From Celeribacter ethanolicus (lineage in GTDB: Bacteria > Pseudomonadota > Alphaproteobacteria > Rhodobacterales > Rhodobacteraceae): 64,000 nucleotides of DNA. Positions within the stretch are counted from its first letter, which is position 1; every line of letters begins with the position of its first letter. The DNA lies in NCBI RefSeq assembly GCF_001550095.1, contig NZ_LRUC01000018.1:62001-126000 (forward strand), written 5' to 3'. The notes beneath the pieces were generated by a model that made no database searches, was not told the origin of the DNA, and saw only the letters and a program-made list of their open reading frames with translations. Positions 26,900-35,240 of this stretch are shown in pieces. Made by a program: the position numbers and the translations under genes.

Positions 26900-27868
26900 A
26901 TGGACGCGACCGCAAAACCGACCGAAACCATTTCCGTTCGCGATGTTTTCGGCATCGACACCGACATGACCGTGAAAGGCTTCGCCGAGCCGACCGACCG
27001 CGTGCCCGCGCTTGACCCGACCTACAAATTCGATCCGGACACCACGCTGGCGATCCTTGCCGGCTTTTCCCACAACCGCCGCGTGATGATCCAGGGCTAT
27101 CACGGCACCGGCAAATCCACCCATATCGAACAGGTCGCCTCCCGGCTGAACTGGCCCTCCGTGCGCGTCAACCTCGACAGCCACATTTCCCGGATCGACC
27201 TGATCGGGAAAGACGCGATCAAGCTCGTGGACGGCAAGCAGATCACCGTGTTTCAGGAAGGCATCCTGCCCTGGGCCCTGCGCAACCCCTGCGCCATCGT
27301 GTTCGACGAATACGATGCGGGCCGCGCCGACGTGATGTTCGTGATCCAGCGCGTGCTGGAAACCGACGGCAAACTCACCCTTCTGGACCAGAACGAGGTG
27401 ATCACGCCGAACCCGTATTTCCGCCTCTTCGCCACGGCCAACACCGTCGGCCTCGGCGACACGACGGGTCTTTATCACGGCACGCAACAGATCAACCAAG
27501 CGCAGATGGACCGCTGGTCGCTCGTCGCCACGCTCAACTACCTGAGCCACGACGCCGAAGCCGCCATCGTCCTGTCGAAAGCGCCGCATTACAACAATGA
27601 AAAAGGCCGCAAGCAGATCAACCAGATGGTTGCCGTGGCCGATCTCACTCGTACTGCCTTCATGAACGGCGATCTTTCGACCGTGATGAGCCCGCGGACG
27701 GTGATCACATGGGCGCAGAACGCGGAGATCTTCCGCAACATCGGCTATGCTTTCCGCCTGACCTTCCTCAACAAATGCGATGAGTTGGAACGTCAGACCG
27801 TGGCCGAGTTCTATCAACGCTGTTTCGATGAAGAACTGCCCGAGTCGGCGGTCTCTCTGGCCGGGTAA
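26900..27868 (+). CDS. cobS: Cobaltochelatase AAA+ subunit CobS
   Basis: CobS is the AAA+ ATPase that, with CobT and CobN, inserts cobalt into hydrogenobyrinate a,c-diamide in the aerobic vitamin B12 pathway. The 322-residue product has Walker A at G66-Y-H-G-T-G-K72-S73, Walker B in [11 protein letters not shown], and sensor residues in [14 protein letters not shown] 26900 gives the family N-terminus ([20 protein letters not shown]), so the longer frame from 26684 is discarded. cobT follows 1.9 kb downstream, separated by two small exported-protein genes and an oppositely oriented reductase. cobN is not in the window. Confidence 0.96.
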   Translation: MDATAKPTETISVRDVFGIDTDMTVKGFAEPTDRVPALDPTYKFDPDTTLAILAGFSHNRRVMIQGYHGTGKSTHIEQVASRLNWPSVRVNLDSHISRIDLIGKDAIKLVDGKQITVFQEGILPWALRNPCAIVFDEYDAGRADVMFVIQRVLETDGKLTLLDQNEVITPNPYFRLFATANTVGLGDTTGLYHGTQQINQAQMDRWSLVATLNYLSHDAEAAIVLSKAPHYNNEKGRKQINQMVAVADLTRTAFMNGDLSTVMSPRTVITWAQNAEIFRNIGYAFRLTFLNKCDELERQTVAEFYQRCFDEELPESAVSLAG

Positions 27869-27992
27869 TCTCTCCGCCATTCCATGCGTCAAAGCGGGCC
27901 TTCGGGTCCGCTTTTTCTTTGTGACCAAAGGCGTAACGCAACGCACGCCGTGGTTAAACGGCTGGCAACCAATTTGTGCCACGCTCTCTGCC

Positions 27993-28389
27993 ATGCGTGG
28001 ACTTGCGATCATACTCGCCGCGACAGTCACAACCCTGCTTGCGGCCCTGCCCGCCCCGGCCATCCCGGCTCGGGAGATGGATCCTATCGCGCGTGAGTTC
28101 GCCTATTGCGTAGGGCGTCTTTCGGCCACGATGGAGCACCAATGGCTGCTCTCCGATCCCGCCTCCGATCTGACCGAACGCCAACGCGGCGCGATGATTT
28201 CGCTGTTGGAAACGGTCAGCCCGCCCGATCAGGGGGGGCGCGCTGATGACCCTTCGACTTTCGGCAAAATTCGCCCATGCCGATCTGTTGCGCCGCGTCG
28301 CGTTCGAACAGGACCCGGCGCACGCCGAAACTACACAGAAGTACGCCGGAAACGCGCTTGGACGATGTCTCTCTCTGATCCTGACCTAG
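27993..28389 (+). pseudogene. Small exported protein, copy 1, frameshifted at a G7 run
   Basis: The frame from ATG 27993 encodes a signal peptide (MRGLAIILAATVTTLLAALPAPAIP) and then PIAREFAYCVGRLSA. The next gene has PLARDFAYCAGRLSA at the same place. At the seven-G run 28232-28238 the frame turns to Arg/Pro-rich text. One G fewer would continue as GGALMTLRLSAKFAHADLLRR, then YAGNALGRCLSLILT and a TAG at 28387-28389. This restores the second Cys and a length near that of the paralogue. So the gene is either broken, phase-variable at the G run, or miscalled there. Function is unknown. Confidence 0.65.
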
Positions 28390-28496
28390 CGCCAAATCGT
28401 ATATCTCGCGTATATACAAATTCCTTGCCAGACTCGCAAAACGCGCCTAGCCTCAATGTAACACTTCGATGACAAGGACAAACACAGAGACAGACC

Positions 28497-28928
28497 ATGC
28501 CCGAATTTCTCCACAGGTTTTCGATGCGAAAGACCCTTTGGGCGCTGGTGTTGCCCGCGCTGTGGAATGCTGTGTGGATACCTGCGGCGCAGGGCGCGCC
28601 TCAAAGCGATCCTCCGGTCGATCCTCGGGCAGACAATCCTTTGGCCCGCGATTTCGCCTATTGCGCCGGGCGGCTCTCGGCGGAGGCCGCGCATCGCGAA
28701 GACCGGGAGTTGATGGCGCTCAAACGCGCGATGCAAGACCTGCTTGCCGCCGTCATTGCACCGGAGACCGCGCCCTCCTATGAGGAATTGCGCATCGCGG
28801 GCCACGTCTCTCAGACCGAACTTCTGGCCTTGTCGCGGTTTTCCTTCGACACGGAAGAAGCGCATCGGGCCGAGACGCTGGCGGAAAGCAACATCCGCCA
28901 CTGTCGGAACATGTTGCTGGGCGGCTAA
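28497..28928 (+). CDS. Small exported two-cysteine protein, copy 2
   Basis: A 143-residue protein with a hydrophobic N-terminal signal (MRKTLWALVLPALWNAVWIPAAQG, after a nine-residue lead if ATG 28497 is used; ATG 28524 is the alternative). The mature part is helical: ARDFAYCAGRLSAEAAHRED, ALKRAMQDLLAAVIA, then SNIRHCRNMLLGG at the end. The two Cys residues could form a disulfide. It is the intact paralogue of the gene just upstream. The family is unrecognised. Location between cobS and cobT is suggestive only. Confidence 0.7.
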   Translation: MPEFLHRFSMRKTLWALVLPALWNAVWIPAAQGAPQSDPPVDPRADNPLARDFAYCAGRLSAEAAHREDRELMALKRAMQDLLAAVIAPETAPSYEELRIAGHVSQTELLALSRFSFDTEEAHRAETLAESNIRHCRNMLLGG

Positions 28929-28950
28929 ACTTCCTGAGTTGCGCAAAGAA

Positions 28951-28974
28951 AAAGGCCCGCTTTCGCGGGCCTTT
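28951..28974. terminator. Bidirectional intrinsic terminator
   Basis: AAAGGCCCGC-TTTC-GCGGGCCTTT has A-rich and T-rich flanks on both sides, between the convergent small-protein gene and the FMN reductase. Confidence 0.88.
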
Positions 28975-29006
28975 CTGCCTGATAAATGTGCGTGATTTTA
29001 TAAGAA

Positions 29007-29594
29007 TTATGCGTCGCGGGCAGCTTTGGTGGCTTTGGTCCACCAGGCCAGATCGCCCAGCATGGCTTCGACGGAGGGCAGAATGCCCGCTTCGATCTCG
29101 CTCATCTCGCCATTGGCACCCAGCGGCGAAACCTTGAAGAAATCGGAACCGGAAATGTAGACGGCGGAGCGCACCGGCACCATTTGCAGGTTGATCACCA
29201 CGGCGCGCAGATGCTCGACGGCACGGGCCGCACCGACTGCACCATAGCCCATGACAGCGGCGGGTTTGCGGACCCATTCCTTACCGGCCTGATCCAGCGC
29301 GTTTTTCAGCGAGGCCGGGATCGAGGAGTTGTATTCCGGCGTCACGAAGATATAGCCGTCGAATTCGGCCATTTTTTCCTGCCATTTGATCGCGTTCTCA
29401 TCCGAGGACGGCATCCAGAGGTTGGAAGCCATTTCGTTGAACATCGGCAGATCGAAATCTTTCAGATCGACGAGCTCGAAATCAAGCTCAGAGGACAGCT
29501 CTTGCGCCTTGGAGAACAGCCACTGGGCCGGTTTGTCCGCGAAACGAGCATCGCGGGTGGAGCCGATGACGATGGCAATCTTGGGATTGGACAT
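29007..29594 (-). CDS. NADPH-dependent FMN reductase-family flavoprotein
   Basis: A 195-residue flavodoxin-like reductase. The FMN phosphate loop is IAIVIGSTRDARFADKPAQW near the N-terminus, and the conserved FVTPEYNSSIPASLKNALD motif is at ~82-100. It resembles ChrR/YieF/WrbA-type quinone or azo reductases, so it may reduce quinones, nitro compounds or metals with NAD(P)H. AAAAGGA precedes ATG 29594; the frame is open to 29891, but that leader is not family-like. It is transcribed towards the small-protein gene and away from cobT. Confidence 0.88.
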   Translation of the reverse strand: MSNPKIAIVIGSTRDARFADKPAQWLFSKAQELSSELDFELVDLKDFDLPMFNEMASNLWMPSSDENAIKWQEKMAEFDGYIFVTPEYNSSIPASLKNALDQAGKEWVRKPAAVMGYGAVGAARAVEHLRAVVINLQMVPVRSAVYISGSDFFKVSPLGANGEMSEIEAGILPSVEAMLGDLAWWTKATKAARDA

Positions 29595-29796
29595 GTTGAA
29601 TTCCTTTTCACGGCACGCCGGTTGGAAAAACAATCGAGGGAGGAGCGCACCTTTGCGCCAGTCGTAAATCCGCACAGGGCCGCGCATCAATGCCAATCTC
29701 TGCGCACAAACACACAAAACCTGTGCGACCTCGCGCCGACCCTGTTGCGCATCTCTTTCGCTTGCCCGGCCCCGCGCCGCGTGATTTAACGAAGCC

Positions 29797-31671
29797 ATGA
29801 AAAAGCCCAGCGACAACCCGGCAGATCCCTTCAAGAAAGCGCTCGCGGAAGCGACCAAAGTGCTGGCCGACGACAGCGAGTTGACGGTCACCTACACGAT
29901 GGACCCCTCGGGCCTCTCCGGCGACACGATGCGCCTGCCGCAAGTGTCGCGGCGGATGTCGAAAGAAGAGGTGCTGATCGCGCGCGGCACGGCCGATGCG
30001 CTGGCGCTACGCCACAAGTTCCACAACGAGGCCACTTTCCAGCGCTACGCCCCGCCAGGCCAGATGGCTTTTGACATTTATAACGCTCTGGAGAGCGCGC
30101 GCTGCGAAGCGGCGGGAGCGCGTTACATGCCCGGCACCGCGGGCAATATCGACGCCAAGATCGGAAACGAGGCGCTGCGGCGCGGTTATGACGGCATTTC
30201 CCGGCGCGAAGATGCGCCGCTCGCTCAGGCCATGGGCTATTACCTGCGGGAAAAGGCCACCGGACGCACCATGCCGGACGCGGCGGAAAACATCCTCGAT
30301 CTCTGGCGCGACTTCATAGACGGCCAGACTCAGGACACGTTCGAGGACCTCGACAGCCTTCTGGAAGATCAACAGGGCTTTGCCCGCCTCGCCCGCCGCG
30401 TGATCGAGGAACTGGGCTATGGCGATCAGCTTGGTGACGACCCGGATCAGACCGATCCCGAAGAGGACCAGAGCGCCGAGACCGACGAGCAGGAGGAAGA
30501 GCCCGACAGCCAGGGCGAAGAGCAGGACCAGGACGACGAGAACGAGGCCAGCGCCGAGGACAGCCAGGAACAGCAGCAGGACATGCAGGAGGCTTCCGTC
30601 TCCTCCGACGACATGGCCGACGAGGAGTTCTCGGAAGAGGTCGAGCTGCCGCAGGACGAGGCCGATGTCGAGCCGCCGCAACCCGCCCCCGTCTCCGATG
30701 CCGATCCGAATTATCAGGTGTTCACCTCCGCCCATGACGAAGAGATCATGGCCGAGGAGCTCGCGGAACCCGCCGAGCTCGAACGCCTGCGCGCCTATCT
30801 CGACCAGCAGCTCGAACCGCTCAAAGGTGCCGTGTCGCGCCTCGCGAACAAACTGCAACGTCGTCTTCAGGCACAGCAGAACCGGTCGTGGGAATTCGAC
30901 CTCGAAGAGGGCATTCTCGACGCCGGGCGTCTGGCGCGTGTGGTGGCGAACCCGACGACGCCCCTGTCCTTCAAGGTCGAAAAAGACACGGAATTCCGCG
31001 ACACGGTGGTGACGCTGCTTCTGGACAACTCCGGCTCGATGCGCGGTCGCCCGATCTCCATCGCCGCAATCTGTGCCGATGTTTTGGCGCGCACGCTGGA
31101 GCGCTGCAGCGTCAAGGTCGAGGTGTTGGGCTTTACCACACGGGCTTGGAAAGGCGGGCTGTCGCGCGAGGAATGGCTGGCCGCCGGTCGCCCGCAACAG
31201 CCGGGCCGGTTGAACGATCTGCGCCACATCGTCTACAAATCCGCCGACGCGCCGATGCGTCGAACGCGGGCCAATCTCGGCCTGATGATGAAAGAGGGAC
31301 TGCTCAAGGAAAACATCGACGGTGAGGCGCTTGAATGGGCGCACCGGCGGATTTCTGCACGGCCTGAGGCGCGCAAGATCCTCATGGTGATTTCCGACGG
31401 CGCGCCGGTCGATGACAGTACCTTGTCGGTCAACCCTGCGAATTATCTGGAAAAACACCTGCGCGACGTGATCGCCATGGTCGAAAAACGCCGTCAGGTC
31501 GAGCTTCTGGCCATCGGCATCGGCCATGACGTCACGCGATACTACAACCGCGCCGTGACCATCACCGACGCCGAACAACTGGCCGGCGCGATGACCGAAC
31601 AGCTCGCCTCGCTCTTCGACAGCGATCCGCGCGCCCGCGCCCGTGTCATGGGCATGCGCCGCGCCTCCTGA
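29797..31671 (+). CDS. cobT: Cobaltochelatase subunit CobT
   Basis: CobT pairs with CobS to form the chaperone-like ring that drives CobN cobalt insertion. The 624-residue product has the family N-terminal domain, a very acidic central region (~210-300, long Glu/Asp/Gln runs such as [19 protein letters not shown]), and a C-terminal von Willebrand A/integrin-I domain with the MIDAS motif D410-N-S-G-S-M. The same fold and metal site occur in magnesium-chelatase subunit D. ATG 29797 leads directly into family sequence. It is divergent from the FMN reductase, with a 202-bp gap that should hold both promoters. Confidence 0.95.
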   Translation: MKKPSDNPADPFKKALAEATKVLADDSELTVTYTMDPSGLSGDTMRLPQVSRRMSKEEVLIARGTADALALRHKFHNEATFQRYAPPGQMAFDIYNALESARCEAAGARYMPGTAGNIDAKIGNEALRRGYDGISRREDAPLAQAMGYYLREKATGRTMPDAAENILDLWRDFIDGQTQDTFEDLDSLLEDQQGFARLARRVIEELGYGDQLGDDPDQTDPEEDQSAETDEQEEEPDSQGEEQDQDDENEASAEDSQEQQQDMQEASVSSDDMADEEFSEEVELPQDEADVEPPQPAPVSDADPNYQVFTSAHDEEIMAEELAEPAELERLRAYLDQQLEPLKGAVSRLANKLQRRLQAQQNRSWEFDLEEGILDAGRLARVVANPTTPLSFKVEKDTEFRDTVVTLLLDNSGSMRGRPISIAAICADVLARTLERCSVKVEVLGFTTRAWKGGLSREEWLAAGRPQQPGRLNDLRHIVYKSADAPMRRTRANLGLMMKEGLLKENIDGEALEWAHRRISARPEARKILMVISDGAPVDDSTLSVNPANYLEKHLRDVIAMVEKRRQVELLAIGIGHDVTRYYNRAVTITDAEQLAGAMTEQLASLFDSDPRARARVMGMRRAS

Positions 31672-31715
31672 GCGGGGCCGTCCGAAATGTGAACAACCGA
31701 AAGGACCATTGCAAA

Positions 31716-33500
31716 ATGTTCCAAAGCTTTGACGTGACCGCGCGACCGGAACAGGCCGCTCCCCGCGTGACTGCCCTGCGCGCAGAAATGCAGGAAATCG
31801 GCCTCGACGCCTTCATTGTGCCCCGCGCAGATGCCCATCAGGGGGAATATGTCGCCCCCTGCGACGACCGACTGGCCTGGCTCACGGGTTTCACCGGATC
31901 GGCGGGCTTCGCCGTCATCCTTGCGGGCCGCGCGGCGGTGTTCACCGACGGGCGCTACACGGTGCAGGTCCGTGCACAATGCGATCCGGCGATTTTCGAC
32001 TATGTCGACTGGCCCGCGACGACACTAGCGGACTGGATTCTGGCGAGCGATGTGCAGAAGATCGGCTTTGACCCGTGGCTGCACACCATACGCGAAATCG
32101 AGGGGCTGCGATGCGCGCTCGAAGGCACCGGCAAGGAGTTGATCGCCAGCCCCAATCTGGTCAATCGCATCTGGAAAGACCGCCCCGACCGCCCCGCCGA
32201 ACCGGTCAGCGTGCAGCCGTTCGAGCTTTCGGGCAAAACCTCAGAGGAAAAATTTGCTCAAATCGGCGCGGCGGTCGCCGCAACCGGCGCGGAGGCGGTG
32301 GTGCTCACCCTACCCGACAGCATTTCCTGGCTGCTGAACATTCGCGGATCGGACATTGCGCACAACCCGGTGGTGCAGACCTTTGCCATTCTGACCACCA
32401 CAGGTCGCTTGCAACTCTTTGACGATGCCTCAAAATATGCTCATCTCGGGCCAGATCCACGGATTTCCCTGCGCCCGCGCTCCGAGTTTTCCGAGGCTCT
32501 GGGCGAGGTGACAGGCAAGGTTCTGGTCGATCCCGGATCGGCGCCGCAGGCGGTCAAGACGCTGCTGAAACAGGCCCGGATCGTCGCGGGCGAAGACCCC
32601 TGCATCCTGCCAAAAGCCTGTAAAACGCCGGAAGAAATCGCGGGCACGCGCGAGGCGCATTTGCGCGACGGGGCGGCAATGGTCGAATTCCTCGCATGGT
32701 TGTCGGAACAGGCACCACAGGACCTGACCGAGATCGAGGTTGTGAAACACCTCGAAGCCTGCCGGGCGGCGACGAACCGGCTCAAGGAGATTTCCTTCGA
32801 CACCATCTGCGGCTCCGGCCCAAATGGCGCCATCGTGCATTACCGGGTGACGGAGGACACCAACCGCGCGCTGAAAGAGGGCGAGCTTCTGCTGATCGAC
32901 AGCGGCGCGCAATATCAGGACGGCACAACCGACATCACCCGCACCGTCGCTCTGGGCGATCCGGGCGCGGAGGAACGCGCGGCCTTCACCGCCGTGTTGC
33001 AGGGCATGATCGCGATCTCCACGGCGCGGTTTCCGCGCGGCGTGGCGGGCAGCCATCTCGACGCGCTGGCCCGTGCGCCCCTGTGGCGCATGGGACGGGA
33101 TTACGACCACGGTACGGGCCACGGCGTCGGCGCCTATCTGTCGGTCCACGAAGGCCCGCAACGGATTTCGCGCCTCTCGGCCCTGTCGCTTCGTGAAGGC
33201 ATGATCCTGTCGAACGAGCCCGGCTATTATCGCGAGGGTGCCTATGGCATCCGCATTGAGAACCTGATCGTGGTGACCCCTGCTCCGCCGCTCGAGAGCG
33301 CCGATCCGCAACGCGACATGCTGAGCTTCGAGACGCTGACATGGGTGCCGATCGACCGCCGCCTGATCCTCGCCGATGAGCTTGCGCCTTGGGAGCGGGA
33401 CTGGCTCAACGATTACCACGATGAAGTCTGGGACAAGCTCAAGGACCGGGTGTCGGAACCGGCACGCGCCTGGCTGCGGCAAGCGGTTGCACCAGTCTGA
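31716..33500 (+). CDS. Xaa-Pro aminopeptidase (aminopeptidase P family, M24B)
   Basis: A 594-residue, three-domain aminopeptidase P like eukaryotic XPNPEP1, releasing the N-terminal residue before proline. The two N-terminal creatinase-like domains occupy ~1-310. The pita-bread catalytic domain has the dimetal ligands in LLIDSGAQYQDGTTDITRT (two Asp), GTGHGVGAYLSVHEGP (His), LSNEPGYY (Glu) and YGIRIENL (Glu). ATG 31716 is preceded by AAAGGA at 31700-31705; an upstream GTG at 31689 is also possible. It begins 44 bp after cobT and may share its transcript. Confidence 0.93.
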   Translation: MFQSFDVTARPEQAAPRVTALRAEMQEIGLDAFIVPRADAHQGEYVAPCDDRLAWLTGFTGSAGFAVILAGRAAVFTDGRYTVQVRAQCDPAIFDYVDWPATTLADWILASDVQKIGFDPWLHTIREIEGLRCALEGTGKELIASPNLVNRIWKDRPDRPAEPVSVQPFELSGKTSEEKFAQIGAAVAATGAEAVVLTLPDSISWLLNIRGSDIAHNPVVQTFAILTTTGRLQLFDDASKYAHLGPDPRISLRPRSEFSEALGEVTGKVLVDPGSAPQAVKTLLKQARIVAGEDPCILPKACKTPEEIAGTREAHLRDGAAMVEFLAWLSEQAPQDLTEIEVVKHLEACRAATNRLKEISFDTICGSGPNGAIVHYRVTEDTNRALKEGELLLIDSGAQYQDGTTDITRTVALGDPGAEERAAFTAVLQGMIAISTARFPRGVAGSHLDALARAPLWRMGRDYDHGTGHGVGAYLSVHEGPQRISRLSALSLREGMILSNEPGYYREGAYGIRIENLIVVTPAPPLESADPQRDMLSFETLTWVPIDRRLILADELAPWERDWLNDYHDEVWDKLKDRVSEPARAWLRQAVAPV

Positions 33501-33573
33501 CATATACCTGATGCAATAACCCTGATAAGGTCTGTGCGAAAACAGATAAGAAGACGAACAAAAGGACGAGAAC

Positions 33574-33915
33574 ATGGGAGATCACATCACAATCCGCCCG
33601 GCGAGCGGCAAATGGGTCGTGCGGGCGGGCGGCGCCGTGTTGGGGGAGACCGACCGGGCGCTGGAGCTGAGCGAAGGAGAGTTCCCGCCGGTGATCTATT
33701 TCCCGCGCGAGGACCTTGCCATGGCCTTTCTCGAACCGACCGAGATCGTCTCCGTCTGCCCGTTCAAGGGCGAGGCGAAACACTTTGATATTCATACGAA
33801 ATCCGTCGTGATCGCCAATGCGGCATGGTCCTACGAAGACCCAAAACCTCGCGCCGCCGAGGTCAAAGGCTACGTCGCTTTCTACCCGCAAAAGGCGGCT
33901 GTCGAACAGCTTTGA
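33574..33915 (+). CDS. DUF427 domain-containing protein
   Basis: A 113-residue protein with the complete DUF427 pattern: WVVRAGGAVLGETDRALEL, FPPVIYFPREDLAMAFLEP, SVCPFKGEAKHFDI and AAWSYEDPKP. It is a compact beta fold of unestablished function, often found singly in proteobacteria and actinobacteria. AAAGGACGAG supplies the ribosome site. It is followed by a hairpin and then 500 bp without a gene. Confidence 0.92.
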   Translation: MGDHITIRPASGKWVVRAGGAVLGETDRALELSEGEFPPVIYFPREDLAMAFLEPTEIVSVCPFKGEAKHFDIHTKSVVIANAAWSYEDPKPRAAEVKGYVAFYPQKAAVEQL

Positions 33916-33921
33916 CAGACA

Positions 33922-33957
33922 AACGCCGTCCATGGGAGCTCTCTCTTGGACGGCGTT
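33922..33957 (+). terminator. Hairpin after the DUF427 gene
   Basis: AACGCCGTCCA and TGGACGGCGTT are perfect complements around a 14-base loop, just after the stop. The following T tract is short, so termination is probable but not certain. Confidence 0.55.
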
Positions 33958-33974
33958 CCCAGCGGTCGGCAAAG

Positions 33975-34006
33975 TGTCGGACTTCTGTCGGACTTTTGTC
34001 GGACCC
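33975..34006. repeat. Three direct repeats TGTCGGAC(T/C)(T/C) at 11-bp spacing
   Basis: TGTCGGACTT occurs at 33975 and 33986, and TGTCGGACCC at 33997, each one base apart. The spacing is near one helical turn, so all copies face the same side of the DNA. Confidence 0.7.
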
Positions 34007-34416
34007 TGCTCCGAGTACGGGAAGACACCAGAGCACTCCGTGAACATGGACTTTGTTTGAACCCTATGATGTCTTTTCAGATCACATGAACCACATGCGG
34101 CGGGACGAAATGATCGACAGATATGTCTCGCCAATTTCAGGATTTGAAACCATCGCAGACGCTCACGCAAGGCGCGTTTGAGGTGTAAAGGGGGCTTCCT
34201 GACGTTCTCTGCGCTCAGGACGAACGACCACTTAGCGTAAGTCTCCGATGAACCTGAAGGCGGTTCGCCCATTCGCGTGCCCACATGAGCCATCCGGGCG
34301 AGCGACGAATTCTTCGACGCAAATTTATTTCAGTCCGGCTGAAACTATTCCACACCACACGCCGTGTCTCCTCGGTAGCTGCGAAAGAAAGCGGCTCATT
34401 CAGAGAGGAGACTAAA

Positions 34417-34968
34417 ATGAAAACCATGTCCAAACTGGCAACCGCCGCCGCAGCCTTGACCATTGCAACCGCGGCCTATGCTGAAAACCCGATGGTGGGT
34501 GGCGCGCCCATGTTCGAGACCAAGAACATCGTTGAGAACGCGGTGAACTCGGCAGATCACACCACCCTGGTCGCCGCTGTTCAGGCCGCAGGTCTGGTCG
34601 AGACGCTGCAAGGCCCCGGCCCGTTCACAGTCTTTGCCCCCGTGAACGATGCCTTTTCTGCCCTTCCGGCGGGAACGGTGGAGACGCTCCTGAAACCGGA
34701 AAACAAGGACATGCTCGTCAAAGTGCTGACGGCGCATGTGGTGGCCGGTGACTGGTCCGCAGCACAGATCGCACGTCAAGCGCGCGCCTCAGCCGATGGC
34801 TTTTATCACTTCAATGCTGTCTCGGGCGACGCCCTGTCGGCACAGGTCAAAGGCAACAATGTATATATCTACGACGAAAGCGGCAACGCCGCTCGCGTGA
34901 CCATTGCAGATGTCGATCAGTCGAACGGCGTGATCCACGTTGTCGACACCGTCCTCGTTCCGAAGTAA
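34417..34968 (+). CDS. Exported fasciclin (FAS1) domain protein
   Basis: A 183-residue protein: a signal peptide (MKTMSKLATAAAALTIATAAYA) then one FAS1 domain (~35-180). The H1 motif GPGPFTVFAPVNDAFSALP and the H2-like region ADVDQSNGVIHVVDTVLVPK are both present. FAS1 proteins act in adhesion, and in alphaproteobacteria they are often induced by oxidative or singlet-oxygen stress; neither role is shown here. AGAGGAG precedes ATG 34417. The frame opens upstream at 34285, but that leader is not FAS1-like. It is a single-gene transcript. Confidence 0.93.
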   Translation: MKTMSKLATAAAALTIATAAYAENPMVGGAPMFETKNIVENAVNSADHTTLVAAVQAAGLVETLQGPGPFTVFAPVNDAFSALPAGTVETLLKPENKDMLVKVLTAHVVAGDWSAAQIARQARASADGFYHFNAVSGDALSAQVKGNNVYIYDESGNAARVTIADVDQSNGVIHVVDTVLVPK

Positions 34969-35240
34969 GTCGGACAGATCCGCTCGGATGGGCCAAGCAC
35001 ATTTGGCAGGCCTATCCGGGCATTTTCTAATGGAAACGCAGAACATTTCTTTTGACGACGGGGGCCGTCCTGATCGCGCTGGCACCTGCCGTTGTTTTGC
35101 CGAATGGCCGTTGGAGTAAGCTGACTATATCGTGGGCTCGAAGGTTGCTCTGGGCCGAAGCGTCAACCTGATGGCGAGCGCAGAGCTTCGGACCCATGTC
35201 CGATTGTGCGCCAGACACCCCCCATGCTTCGTCAGATCCC

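Larger units (their letters stand above)
33916..34416. other. 501-bp interval without a convincing gene
   Basis: The interval holds the DUF427 hairpin, three 11-bp-spaced copies of TGTCGGAC(T/C)(T/C) and a less GC-rich stretch before the fasciclin gene. A weak minus-strand frame (GSSETYAKWSFVLSAENV around 34220-34260) continues antisense through DUF427. It looks like an old remnant rather than a gene, and I do not call it. Confidence 0.5.

Noticed and set aside
34220-34290. Minus-strand fragment reading GSSETYAKWSFVLSAENV as a gene
   Set aside because: No ribosome site, antisense continuation through DUF427, and no complete domain; at most an old remnant.
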